This document shows positions 33,378 to 41,761 of a DNA stretch of 64,000 nucleotides, one piece after another; within the stretch, counting starts at the first letter, position 1; each line of letters opens with the position of its first letter. The position numbers and the translations under genes are program-made. Below the pieces are notes generated by a model. It did not search any database, had not been told where the DNA came from, and saw only the letters and a program-made list of their open reading frames with translations. The stretch is taken from NCBI GenBank assembly GCA_019310485.1, contig JAFDEF010000008.1, forward strand, positions 57,638 to 121,637, read 5' to 3'. This DNA is from Deltaproteobacteria bacterium (GTDB lineage Bacteria; Desulfobacterota; DSM-4660; Desulfatiglandales; HGW-15).

Positions 33378-34379
33378 ATGCAGATTGCCGTGGACGCCAT
33401 GGGCGGAGATCGGGCTCCGCGGGTGGTTGTTCAAGGTGCGGTGGAAGCAGCCCTTGAATGGGGCATAGACGTTATTCTTGTTGGAGACGCGAAAGAGATA
33501 CAAGGGGCGCTCAAGGATTATCCGAAAACGGATCGAGTTGAGATTCATCACTGCGACGAAAAAATCCTGATGGATGAGCAACCCCTGAAGGCGGTTCGAA
33601 AGAAGAAAAAAGCCTCGATTACTGTAGCTTTTGAGCTGGTAAAGAAAGGGCGTGCAGATGCTGTTGTCAGCGCGGGCAACTCAGGAGCAACGCTTGCTTC
33701 AGCCATCATCACTCTGGGAAAGATTGAAGGAATCGAGCGACCTGGGTTTGCAGGAATCTTCCCCGGATACAAGGACAACGTTATTGTCATTGACGTAGGC
33801 GCGAATGTGGATTGCAGGCCTGTGCACCTTTTTCAGTTCGGCATCACGGGGCATGCTCTTGGCAGTGCCTTTTTGGGCATGCGCAATCCCAGAGTCGGCC
33901 TTCTAAGCATTGGCGAGGAAGGTGGAAAAGGTAACGAGCAAGTCAGGATTGCACATGAACTGTTCAGAGACAGTGACCTTAACTTTGCCGGCAACGTTGA
34001 AGGTCGCGATATCTTCACCGGCCGGGTGCAGGTTATTGTTTGTGACGGGTTTGTGGGAAACGTTGTTTTGAAGCTGAGCGAGGGAATGGCTGAGACCGTG
34101 ACTAAAATGGTGGAAGACAGCATGACGGACTCTCTTCCCGGAAAAATAGGATTCTTGTTCGCGAGGCATGGCTTTGAGAAGTTAAAGGGGAAGCTTGACT
34201 ACTCGGAGTATGGCGGTGTTCCGATTCTGGGAATAAAAGGAGTTTGTATTGTTTGCCACGGCGGATCATCGAGTAAGGCCATAAAGAACGCTGTTAAGAT
34301 GGCAGACAGCTATGCCGCCAAGAACGTTCAGGCAGAGATCTCCATCTGCCTAGAGCGATATGGAAAAAAAGTTTCTTGA
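33378..34379 (+). CDS. plsX: Phosphate acyltransferase PlsX
   Basis: 333 residues. It converts acyl-ACP to acyl-phosphate, the first step of PlsX/Y phospholipid synthesis. AVDAMGGDRAPRVVVQGAVEA at the N-terminus is diagnostic, with SAGNSGATLAS (about 93) and VGANVDCRP (about 138) following. Genes next to plsX are usually fabH and fabD; here fabG follows directly. Confidence 0.97.
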   Translation: MQIAVDAMGGDRAPRVVVQGAVEAALEWGIDVILVGDAKEIQGALKDYPKTDRVEIHHCDEKILMDEQPLKAVRKKKKASITVAFELVKKGRADAVVSAGNSGATLASAIITLGKIEGIERPGFAGIFPGYKDNVIVIDVGANVDCRPVHLFQFGITGHALGSAFLGMRNPRVGLLSIGEEGGKGNEQVRIAHELFRDSDLNFAGNVEGRDIFTGRVQVIVCDGFVGNVVLKLSEGMAETVTKMVEDSMTDSLPGKIGFLFARHGFEKLKGKLDYSEYGGVPILGIKGVCIVCHGGSSSKAIKNAVKMADSYAAKNVQAEISICLERYGKKVS

Positions 34380-34415
34380 GATTTTTTGAAAGACGTTGAT
34401 GATTGGGGGAATTGA

Positions 34416-35165
34416 ATGGATGGTGCGGAACGCGTTGTAGTTATTACAGGGGGGTCCAGAGGCATAGGGCGGGCGGTTGCCATGAAATTCGCCGAAGAAA
34501 ATGCTAGGATGGTCCTTCTGCACTATGATCCCGATGAATCGGCCTCATCTGAAACACTGAAAATGCTTGCTGAAAAAGGTATTGAAAAAGTAGAAAGCCA
34601 CAAGGTTGATGTTTCGTCCTATGAAGAAGTCAGGAAAATCTTTGATGAGATTTTTTCAAGGTTAGGTCAGGTTGACGTGCTTATCAACAATGCAGGCATT
34701 ACCAGGGATACCTTCCTTATGAAAATGTCCGAACAGGACTGGGATCAGGTGCTGAACGTCAATCTAAAGAGTGTTTTTAACTGCACCCAGGCAGTCATAA
34801 GGCCAATGGTCAAGCAGCGAAAGGGGCATATCGTTAATATCTCTTCAGTTGTAGGGCAGATTGGAAACCCTGGCCAGGCAAACTATTCGGCTTCCAAGGC
34901 AGGTATCATGGGATTCACGAAGACTGTTGCCAAGGAGGTGGCCTCAAGAGGAATCAAAGTGAATGCGGTGGCCCCGGGATTCATAAACACCGAAATGACA
35001 AAGGGCCTTCCAGAAAAGGTAAGGAACTACTTTCTGTCGCAAATACCCATGGGCCGCATGGGGGATCCCAATGAAGTGGCGGAAGTGGTGTTCTGGCTCT
35101 GTTCGGAGGCGGCAAGCTATATTACAGGGCAAGTTATTCATGTTAACGGCGGGCTGTTTATGTGA
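34416..35165 (+). CDS. fabG: 3-oxoacyl-[ACP] reductase FabG
   Basis: 249 residues, short-chain dehydrogenase. NADPH loop ITGGSRGIGRA (about 9-19), NNAG (about 90), catalytic Ser (ISSVVGQ, about 142) and YSASKAG (about 155) are all present. It reduces 3-oxoacyl-ACP in fatty acid elongation. MTKGLPEKVR and the PMGRMGDPNEVAE C-terminal segment are typical of true FabG. It lies between plsX and acpP in the fab operon. Confidence 0.95.
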   Translation: MDGAERVVVITGGSRGIGRAVAMKFAEENARMVLLHYDPDESASSETLKMLAEKGIEKVESHKVDVSSYEEVRKIFDEIFSRLGQVDVLINNAGITRDTFLMKMSEQDWDQVLNVNLKSVFNCTQAVIRPMVKQRKGHIVNISSVVGQIGNPGQANYSASKAGIMGFTKTVAKEVASRGIKVNAVAPGFINTEMTKGLPEKVRNYFLSQIPMGRMGDPNEVAEVVFWLCSEAASYITGQVIHVNGGLFM

Positions 35166-35274
35166 GCAGGTGCAGGGGTTGCATCTTTTGTATGCGGGAT
35201 AGCCGAGAGAGGCACCCGGAGAAAGGGACTGCGAAAAACAGGCAAGATTGAAGTCAGTGAGGAGGTAATCACTT

Positions 35275-35514
35275 ATGGCAGATATTTCAGAGAAAGTTAA
35301 GAAGATTATTTGTGAGCAACTGGATGTAGCAGAAGAGGATGTCGTTCCGGATGCCTCTTTTGTCGACGATCTGGGAGCGGATTCCCTGGACCAGGTGGAG
35401 CTGATCATGGCCATGGAAGAGGAATTTAATGTGTCCATATCTGATGAAGAGGCTGAAAAGATTACAACCGTCCAGGATGCCATTGACTACGTGAAAAAGG
35501 CTCTTGGTGAGTAG
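35275..35514 (+). CDS. acpP: Acyl carrier protein
   Basis: 79 residues, acidic. Phosphopantetheine attachment serine is in [21 protein letters not shown] (Ser about 37). A ribosome site GTGAGGAGG precedes the ATG. It carries acyl chains for FabG, FabF and PlsX in this operon. Confidence 0.97.
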   Translation: MADISEKVKKIICEQLDVAEEDVVPDASFVDDLGADSLDQVELIMAMEEEFNVSISDEEAEKITTVQDAIDYVKKALGE

Positions 35515-35549
35515 CTCTCTGTGATGGATGCATGTAAAAAAGGAATACT

Positions 35550-36809
35550 ATGGGTGAAACCAGTTATACTAGAAGACGGGTAGTGGTTACAGGCCTGGGG
35601 ATGGTAACTCCCCTTGGGACCGGCGTTGAGAAAAACTGGGAGGCAGTTGTTTCCGGAAAATCCGGAATAAAAAGAATAGAAAAGTTTGACCCCTCTCCCT
35701 TTACTACCCAGATCGCCGGAGAAGTAAGAGACTTCAAGTCCGAAGATTTTCTCGACAAACAATCTGTAAGAAGATTCGACGTTTTTATTCACTATGCGGT
35801 GGCATCCGCCAGGATGGCCATGGAAGACTCTGGACTGAAGATTGATGATTCGAACCGGCATCGCGTTGGTTGTCTCACTGGATCAGGACTGGGTGGTCTT
35901 ACAATGCTTGAGCACTACCATACTGTCTTACTTCAGCAAGGGCCGCGCAAGATCAGCCCCTTTTTTATTCCGGGCATGATTGCAAACATGGCTCCCGGGC
36001 AAATCGCCATAGAATTTGGAGCAAAGGGGCCGAACCTCTCCATCGAGACCGCGTGTGCAGCCAGTTGTCATGCGGTGGGAGAATCATTCAGACTTATACA
36101 GGAAGGAAAGGCCGATGCGATGATAACCGGCGGCTCTGAGGCGGTTGTCAGGCCCTTGGCCTTGGGCGGTTTTTGTTCCATGCGAGCCCTTTCAACGAGA
36201 AATGACGAACCCGAGAAGGCTTCCCGTCCCTTTGACTTGAACAGGGATGGGTTTGTGATGGCAGAGGGAGCCGGTATATTGATCTTGGAGGAGATGAAGC
36301 AGGCACTGGAACGTGGCGTTCATATCTATGCCGAGGTTGTGGGGTACGGAATGTCGGCAGATGCCTATCATGTTTCAGCACCTGAACCAGACGGTGGAGG
36401 CTCCATTCTGTGCATGCAAAATGCGCTCGATGATGCCGGAATGAGGCCCGAGGAAATTGACTACATTAACGCACACGGCACGTCGACCAAGCTCAACGAT
36501 GAATCAGAGACTAGAGCCGTAAAAGGTGTTTTCGGAGACCATGCCCATAAGCTGGCAATAAGCTCCACCAAGTCTATGACAGGGCATCTTCTGGGGGGTG
36601 CTGGTGGAGTTGAAGCGATTTACACCGTCTTGACGATCAAGCATGGCATTATCCCTCCTACAATCAACTACGAGACTCCAGATCCTGAGTGCGATCTGGA
36701 TTTTGTTCCCAACAAATCCAGGAGTAGCAAAGTGAAGGCAGCGATGAGTAACTCCTTTGGTTTTGGAGGAACAAATGCTTCCCTGATTTTCAAAGAGTTT
36801 GAGCCTTAA
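35550..36809 (+). CDS. fabF: 3-oxoacyl-[ACP] synthase II (FabF)
   Basis: 419 residues. The condensing-enzyme triad is visible: Cys in SIETACAASCHAVGES (about 170), His in NAHGTSTKLND (about 310) and His in TKSMTGHLLGGAGG (about 347). It extends acyl-ACP with malonyl-ACP. It is the last gene of yceD-rpmF-plsX-fabG-acpP-fabF. FabD and FabH are not in the window. Confidence 0.96.
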   Translation: MGETSYTRRRVVVTGLGMVTPLGTGVEKNWEAVVSGKSGIKRIEKFDPSPFTTQIAGEVRDFKSEDFLDKQSVRRFDVFIHYAVASARMAMEDSGLKIDDSNRHRVGCLTGSGLGGLTMLEHYHTVLLQQGPRKISPFFIPGMIANMAPGQIAIEFGAKGPNLSIETACAASCHAVGESFRLIQEGKADAMITGGSEAVVRPLALGGFCSMRALSTRNDEPEKASRPFDLNRDGFVMAEGAGILILEEMKQALERGVHIYAEVVGYGMSADAYHVSAPEPDGGGSILCMQNALDDAGMRPEEIDYINAHGTSTKLNDESETRAVKGVFGDHAHKLAISSTKSMTGHLLGGAGGVEAIYTVLTIKHGIIPPTINYETPDPECDLDFVPNKSRSSKVKAAMSNSFGFGGTNASLIFKEFEP

Positions 36810-37031
36810 TTTTCCTCAGCTAATCCTTTCCCTCATAAAATTTCAGGAATTTCGAAGATCAAAATCAGGAATTTCCCGATTTTCAACCGCTATATCACAT
36901 CTTATAGTCAAGACGTTGCGTCAGGCTCAAGCACCATGGACCCCGGCGGAGAATTCACGCTTAAGTATGCGGTAATATGCCAGAATTTGGCACAGACATA
37001 GGGGAATTTCCACAAGGGGAGGGAGAAGATC

Positions 37032-37748
37032 ATGGGAAAAGTGAGTGAGACATACAACCTTGAGGCAGTAAATCCGCAACTAGCTAGGCAATGGCATCCT
37101 ACGAAGAATGGAGACTTGACCCCCGCTGATGTCACACCTGGTTCTCACAGGAAAGTTTGGTGGGTTTGCGATAGGGGACATGAATGGAGGGCGATGATTT
37201 ACAGCAGGAATGCCGGAACCGGGTGTCCTTATTGTTCGGGTCTGGCTGTCAGCGAGGAGAACAATCTGGAGAGGGTCAATCCGGAACTAGCCAAACAATG
37301 GCACCCAACAAAGAATGGTTCCCTCACCCCGCGCGACGTAACCCCTTGCTCCCACAGGAAGGTCTGGTGGATATGTGAGAAGAACCATGAGTGGAAGGCC
37401 ACGATTGCCAACCGAAGTAACGGCAAGGGATGCCCCTATTGTAAAGGAAGGCTGGCAACCGAGGAAAACAATCTGGCTGTAAAGAGGCCGGAGATTGCAA
37501 AAGAATGGCATCCCACGAAGAATGGTTTCTTGACTCCTTGGCTGGTAACTCCGACATCACACAAAGAGGTTTGGTGGCTATGTGAAAAAGGGCACGAATG
37601 GCTGGAAAAGGTGAGCAACCGGGCTTACAATAGCGGGTGTCCTTATTGCCGCGGCAAGCTCAAAAGCGAAGATGACTTTATGCTTATAGAACCCTCTGAT
37701 CTACTTAGCAGGGCGTTGATGCGCCTCCAAATCAATGATCTGACGTAG
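37032..37748 (+). CDS. Triple zinc-ribbon protein (DUF4379-like treble-clef repeats)
   Basis: 238 residues made of three ~66-residue tandem repeats. Each reads approximately: E-NNL--P-LAKQWHPTKNG-LTP-DVTP-SHRKVWW-C--GHEW-A-I--R-N-G-GCPYC. Each repeat holds one CxxxHEW and one CPYC pair, fitting one zinc per repeat. Such ribbons are found alone or attached to nuclease domains (PF14311-type) and are thought to bind nucleic acid. No nuclease domain is present. The ORF ends in a short unrelated tail (EDDFMLIEPSDLLSRALMRLQ). It starts behind GGGGAGGGAGAAG. Stand-alone function is unknown. Confidence 0.8.
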   Translation: MGKVSETYNLEAVNPQLARQWHPTKNGDLTPADVTPGSHRKVWWVCDRGHEWRAMIYSRNAGTGCPYCSGLAVSEENNLERVNPELAKQWHPTKNGSLTPRDVTPCSHRKVWWICEKNHEWKATIANRSNGKGCPYCKGRLATEENNLAVKRPEIAKEWHPTKNGFLTPWLVTPTSHKEVWWLCEKGHEWLEKVSNRAYNSGCPYCRGKLKSEDDFMLIEPSDLLSRALMRLQINDLT

Positions 37749-37773
37749 GAAGGGAATCTAGTGTGCAGCCATG

Positions 37774-38391
37774 CTAGGGCTTGAGCAAAAGCTTCTGGCC
37801 GGGGTAGATATTCTGGTTCGCCTTCAAGTTGTTAATCTCGCGTAGCTTTTTGACCGAGACGCCGTAAATTCTGCTGATCCGGTAAAGCGTGTCTCCCCGT
37901 TTGACAATATGGTATTGAGATTCAGGTTTTAGGGAAGAGACAACGGATGCTTTTGGGGTCGCAGTTGCTTTCTTGGTTTTCAGCTTTTCCAGGTCCCGGG
38001 TGAGTTTTTCAACGCTCTGTGTCAGGCTCCTGTTGGATGCTTCCAGTTTGGATATTGACTTGTTCAAGGTCTTTACTTGCTTTTCAAGGGAGAGGAAGTT
38101 TTTCCCCACCGCCTCGACTCTTGCCACTCTGAGATCCATCTGGTCCACTTTATTCCTAAGAGCGTTCAAGTTCTTGGTAACGGGTTTTTGTCCTCCCCTG
38201 AAAAACATTGCCAGCAAGATGACGATAATAATAACACCCAGAATCCAAATTACCAGGGTATGTCCTTTTGATTTGAAACCGCGCGTGCTCTGTGTAGAAT
38301 CAAAATCTGCCTCCTGGGAAAGGGTCTCCTCCTCGGAAATGCCGGTGTCATCAAACACATCCAGGATTTCCTTGTCATTGTCCTGATCCAT
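37774..38391 (-). CDS. LysM domain membrane protein
   Basis: 205 residues. An acidic cytoplasmic N-terminus (about 1-45) is followed by a membrane span VIWILGVIIIVILLAMFF (about 47-65). Next come a coiled coil (about 78-140, LEKQVKTLNKSISKLEASNRSLTQ) and one C-terminal LysM domain (about 158-204, YHIVKRGDTLYRISRIYGVSV). The LysM faces the periplasm and should bind peptidoglycan; the coiled coil suggests a dimer or trimer bridging membrane and wall. Convergent with the zinc-ribbon gene (25-base gap). Confidence 0.85.
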   Translation of the reverse strand: MDQDNDKEILDVFDDTGISEEETLSQEADFDSTQSTRGFKSKGHTLVIWILGVIIIVILLAMFFRGGQKPVTKNLNALRNKVDQMDLRVARVEAVGKNFLSLEKQVKTLNKSISKLEASNRSLTQSVEKLTRDLEKLKTKKATATPKASVVSSLKPESQYHIVKRGDTLYRISRIYGVSVKKLREINNLKANQNIYPGQKLLLKP

Positions 38392-38464
38392 TTTCCCTCC
38401 TCCTTTTAAAGTGGGGTATGAAACTTGGCTGAGTACACGTGCGGAGATTATCGGTCTCCTGCGC

Positions 38465-39862
38465 TCAATCCAATAGCGATTTAATTGCCAGCGGCTTTAC
38501 CGGTATTCTTGTAGAAGCAGGGAGAATTTCATTGTCTTCTTCCTTTGTCGCTTTCGCATGGATGTGGATAAGATCACGAACTATTGGAGTGCAAATTCTC
38601 CCCTGGCAATTCCCCATCCCGATTCTTAGGGCCTTCCTCAGAGCACCGAGCGTGTTGTGGCCTTGTTGAATCGCCATGTTAATCTCTTTTATTGTGACAT
38701 TTTCGCAGCGACAAATCAAGGTTTCATCTGGAATTGCTTTAATAATCTCATCTGAACTCATGTGCAGCGAATTGAAATACCGGGCGAAGCAAAGCAGCCG
38801 CTCCCGCTTTTTTTGGTGGCGCGAAAAGACACTCTTTTCAACTTCTTTCCCCAGCCTTCGAAGTATTGACAGTGCTGCGATGTTACCTTCGTTCAAAGAT
38901 TTTGGCGCACCTCCGATGCCTGTAATTTCACCAGCAGCAAACACGTTCTCCACACTCGTTTCAAGGGTTTGATCCACCCTAACCACCCAGCCGCCTTTTG
39001 TTGTGTCGCTCTCGATTTCGCACCCCGCAACCTGGGCCAGTTCAATATTTGGGGTAAATCCATGGCCCACGGCAAGCGCCTCCGAGCTGTAGATTTTCTC
39101 AGTACCTGGCACCGCTCTCCCCAGCCTGTCAACTTTTGAAGTGACGACCTGTTCAAGCCTGTATCTGCCTCTTGCCTCGACGATTTTTGTGGCGTATCTC
39201 ACAGGAACACGCGCAAAGACTATCCTTGCTATCTGGCATGCGCTCTGGAGGAATCTTGAGGCATTGAAAAAGAGAAGCCCTGAAGGCGGAAGAGAATCCA
39301 TTAAGTGCTTCTGTTCAATTATTGACATGACCCTTCCTCTTTGTTGCAGGAGTTCCCATGCCACGGTGAAAAGAAAGGGACCTGAGCCTCCTACAAAGAT
39401 TTCCCTTGAAGGAAGTACCCCGAAACTTTTCACCAGGCTTTGAATTGCACCTGTGGAAAATACGCCCGGGAGCGTCCATCCCTTGAAAGGCAAAAATCTT
39501 TCTCTTGCGCCAGTGGCAAGGAGAATGATTTGGGGTCTTATCGTGGATATCTTTTTCTCATTGTCTTCCACCAGTAGTTCGTTTTGATCAGATATTGCCA
39601 GAACTTTTGTCCGATTCATGATGGCGACATTTTTTTCCTTGGCAAGAGTTATGAGCTTAAAACCTTTTTTTCTCATCAGATCCATAACATCCGTGAAGCT
39701 TGCTTTCCTGGTCGTGGGGCATCGTCTTAGGAACTGCCCGCCAATGTGGATATTTTCGTCCATAACCACGACTTTGACACCATACTCTGCAAGCTTACAT
39801 GCGGCGGCAATTCCGGCAAGCCCACTTCCGACAATGGCTACCTCGTATGCCAGCTTACTCAT
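38465..39862 (-). CDS. FAD-dependent oxidoreductase, HcnB / opine-oxidase alpha-like
   Basis: About 465 residues. The N-terminal FAD site is VAIVGSGLAGIAAACKLAEYGVKVVVMDE (about 6-34), and a second dinucleotide site is at IFVGGSGPFLFTVAWEL (about 155-171). A C-terminal cysteine set CRCENVTIKEI...GMGNCQGRICTP (about 388-435) is the BFD-like [2Fe-2S] pattern of HcnB/SoxA-type subunits. It overlaps the [2Fe-2S] gene upstream by 8 bases (stop of one within the start of the next). Works with 40117-41292 and 39855-40136 as a heterotrimer oxidising an imino/amino acid; substrate unknown. Confidence 0.85.
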   Translation of the reverse strand: MSKLAYEVAIVGSGLAGIAAACKLAEYGVKVVVMDENIHIGGQFLRRCPTTRKASFTDVMDLMRKKGFKLITLAKEKNVAIMNRTKVLAISDQNELLVEDNEKKISTIRPQIILLATGARERFLPFKGWTLPGVFSTGAIQSLVKSFGVLPSREIFVGGSGPFLFTVAWELLQQRGRVMSIIEQKHLMDSLPPSGLLFFNASRFLQSACQIARIVFARVPVRYATKIVEARGRYRLEQVVTSKVDRLGRAVPGTEKIYSSEALAVGHGFTPNIELAQVAGCEIESDTTKGGWVVRVDQTLETSVENVFAAGEITGIGGAPKSLNEGNIAALSILRRLGKEVEKSVFSRHQKKRERLLCFARYFNSLHMSSDEIIKAIPDETLICRCENVTIKEINMAIQQGHNTLGALRKALRIGMGNCQGRICTPIVRDLIHIHAKATKEEDNEILPASTRIPVKPLAIKSLLD

Positions 39863-40136
39863 CAATCGCTATCTCCATCCCGTCTTCGACCTGCGCCATG
39901 CAGGCTCGCTCATTCGGCCTTCCGTTTATGGTGACCAGGCAATCATAGCAGACACCCATCCCGCAGAATGCTCCACGTCCCTCACCTGATCCGGGGGCTA
40001 TTCTCAATTTCACGTATCCTGAAGCAATAAGGGCTGCTAGAACACTTTCTCCCCTGCAGGCTACAACCTCACGGCCATTTACAACCAACCTAACTTTATC
40101 CTTTTTTGGAATAGGACTAATCCTCAAGCCGGCCAT
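39855..40136 (-). CDS. [2Fe-2S]-binding subunit, HcnA-like
   Basis: 93 residues from ATG 40136. The track start at 40214 lies inside the upstream gene and adds 26 doubtful residues. The ferredoxin-like loop FCGMGVCYDCLVTINGR carries three cysteines, and a fourth (ERACMAQVE) completes the [2Fe-2S] set. It overlaps the neighbours at both ends, showing tight coupling in the HcnC-HcnA-HcnB order. Confidence 0.85.
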   Translation of the reverse strand: MAGLRISPIPKKDKVRLVVNGREVVACRGESVLAALIASGYVKLRIAPGSGEGRGAFCGMGVCYDCLVTINGRPNERACMAQVEDGMEIAIDE

Positions 40137-41292
40137 CTCTTTTTTCCTCAAATCTATCCAGAGCAAAATCCCCCAACTCAAAATCTGTCCGGCCTTCGGT
40201 AACAAGATCAGCAATCAGCTCACCTGTTATGGGGGCTAAACAGATACCGTCACCTTCATGCCCTGCAGCAATGATAAGCCCGTCAATGCCCGTAACCTTG
40301 CCCAGAATGGGCAATCCATCAGGGGTGTATGGCCTTAGCCCTGCAAAAGTCCTGATTATGTGTAAGTCTTTGAGTCCAGGGATCAGCTGTGTGGCGCGAT
40401 AGACTATAGTTTTCATGGCTTTCCATGTTGTTCTTTTATCAAAACCCACAAATTCTCGCGTAGCGCCCAGAAGAAAGTTCCCGCTCATTGTCTGCTCTGC
40501 AGATGTGCCAGCCTCCTGCGCTTCACCTAATCCAGCGGCCTGCTTCACCTCTAAATATTTTGCAGATATTAAGCCCCTTTTAAGCAACTGGGGGCCTGTT
40601 TCAGTGACAACGACCTGGCCGCGGCGCGGTATGATAGGAATTTTCGTTTTAACCATTTTGCCGACATCCGGTGCATTAACCCCGGCAGCATTAATTATGA
40701 TCGGCGTTGCTATTTTGCCTCTACATGTTATTACTGATTCTACCCTGCCTTCTCCTAATCCTATGTCAGTAACTCTTGTAAGCGGGAAAACCTTAACGCC
40801 TGATCGCTTTGCTGCTTCCAGGAAAGCAAGACTCAGATATATTGGGTTTACCTGCCCATCAAGAGGACAGTGAACAGCAGCAACGAAATTTTCCGAGAGA
40901 CAGGGCTCAAGCTCCCTTGCCTCCTGCCTGTCAAGAAAAGAGACCTCAAGGCCCAGCTTTTTTTCTCTGGCTATGTGGCAGTCTATTGATTGGAGTTCTT
41001 CTTCCTTTTCAACTATTATCAAACCGCCCTCATTCCTGTACTCGATCTCAGCGCCAAGTTCCTCGTTGAGTCCCGCAAATCTTTTCTTGCTTTCCAAGGC
41101 CAAGGCCAGATGAGCTCCGGTTTTCTTGGATTGAAGGAAGATCAGGCCCCCGCAGGCACTCGAAGTGCCGGACACCAATTCTCCCTGTTCAAGGAGCACG
41201 GCACGCACTTTTTTCTTTGAAAGGTAATAGGCTATCGAAGCTCCTATTACCCCTCCTCCAATGATGACTGTATCTGCTGTGTGCGGTAACAC
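40117..41292 (-). CDS. FAD-dependent amino-acid oxidase family protein, HcnC-like
   Basis: 391 residues. FAD/Rossmann motif DTVIIGGGVIGASIAYYLSKK (about 7-27) and a DAO-family C-terminal FAD region AGLRPYTPDGLPILGKV (about 320). This is the D-amino-acid oxidase fold also used by glycine oxidase, sarcosine oxidase and HcnC. With the two downstream genes it forms the HcnABC/opine-dehydrogenase-like set. Linkage to AOR suggests that amine or amino-acid oxidation yields an aldehyde passed on to AOR, an inference. Confidence 0.85.
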   Translation of the reverse strand: MLPHTADTVIIGGGVIGASIAYYLSKKKVRAVLLEQGELVSGTSSACGGLIFLQSKKTGAHLALALESKKRFAGLNEELGAEIEYRNEGGLIIVEKEEELQSIDCHIAREKKLGLEVSFLDRQEARELEPCLSENFVAAVHCPLDGQVNPIYLSLAFLEAAKRSGVKVFPLTRVTDIGLGEGRVESVITCRGKIATPIIINAAGVNAPDVGKMVKTKIPIIPRRGQVVVTETGPQLLKRGLISAKYLEVKQAAGLGEAQEAGTSAEQTMSGNFLLGATREFVGFDKRTTWKAMKTIVYRATQLIPGLKDLHIIRTFAGLRPYTPDGLPILGKVTGIDGLIIAAGHEGDGICLAPITGELIADLVTEGRTDFELGDFALDRFEEKRDGRLED

Positions 41293-41398
41293 TTTCTACC
41301 TCCAAAGAGGTTGCCGGAAAACGCACGTCTGCGGTACTATCCTCATCAAATCACCTAGCTCCATGATTGTAACAGATCTAGCTGCACACAGAAAGGAT

Positions 41399-41761
41399 TC
41401 AGAGAGCAATAGCTCCTGTTGTGCAAACCCTGACACATTGTGGTTTTCCTCCACAAAGGTCGCAGTGGTAGGCAATCTGGCCGGAAGAGGGAAGGGCGTT
41501 AAAAGGACAGCGTTCGGCCCTACTTTTGTCCCATATGAATTTTTTTCTCTCAGCACTCGCTTTAACCTGTTCCCCTTCAATACATGTCATCTGTTTGCAC
41601 TGGCGGCACAAAACAGGTTGGCTGAGGCTGGTATTAAGATCGTCTTTCTTGACCCTGATAGCTGATTTTTCAGTATTTATAACACCGAGGTGAAGTATGG
41701 AGCAGACCATTCCACAAAGATGGCAACCACTGCATTTTTTCTTGTCAATCTTGATTTTCAT
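41399..41761 (-). CDS. 4Fe-4S ferredoxin-type electron carrier (AOR partner)
   Basis: 120 residues with clustered cysteines: CSGCHLCGMVC (about 10-20), CRQCKQMTC (about 52-60), CPFNAL (about 86) and CDLCGGKPQCVRVC (about 99-112). That makes up to four [4Fe-4S] clusters, as in the small polyferredoxins next to aldehyde oxidoreductases. It follows aor with a 1-base overlap and probably accepts its electrons. Confidence 0.88.
   Translation of the reverse strand: MKIKIDKKKCSGCHLCGMVCSILHLGVINTEKSAIRVKKDDLNTSLSQPVLCRQCKQMTCIEGEQVKASAERKKFIWDKSRAERCPFNALPSSGQIAYHCDLCGGKPQCVRVCTTGAIAL

Noticed and set aside
37032-37748. CRISPR-like or DNA-level tandem array
   Set aside because: The periodicity is protein-level (three ~66-residue repeats) with diverged codons, not identical direct repeats with spacers.
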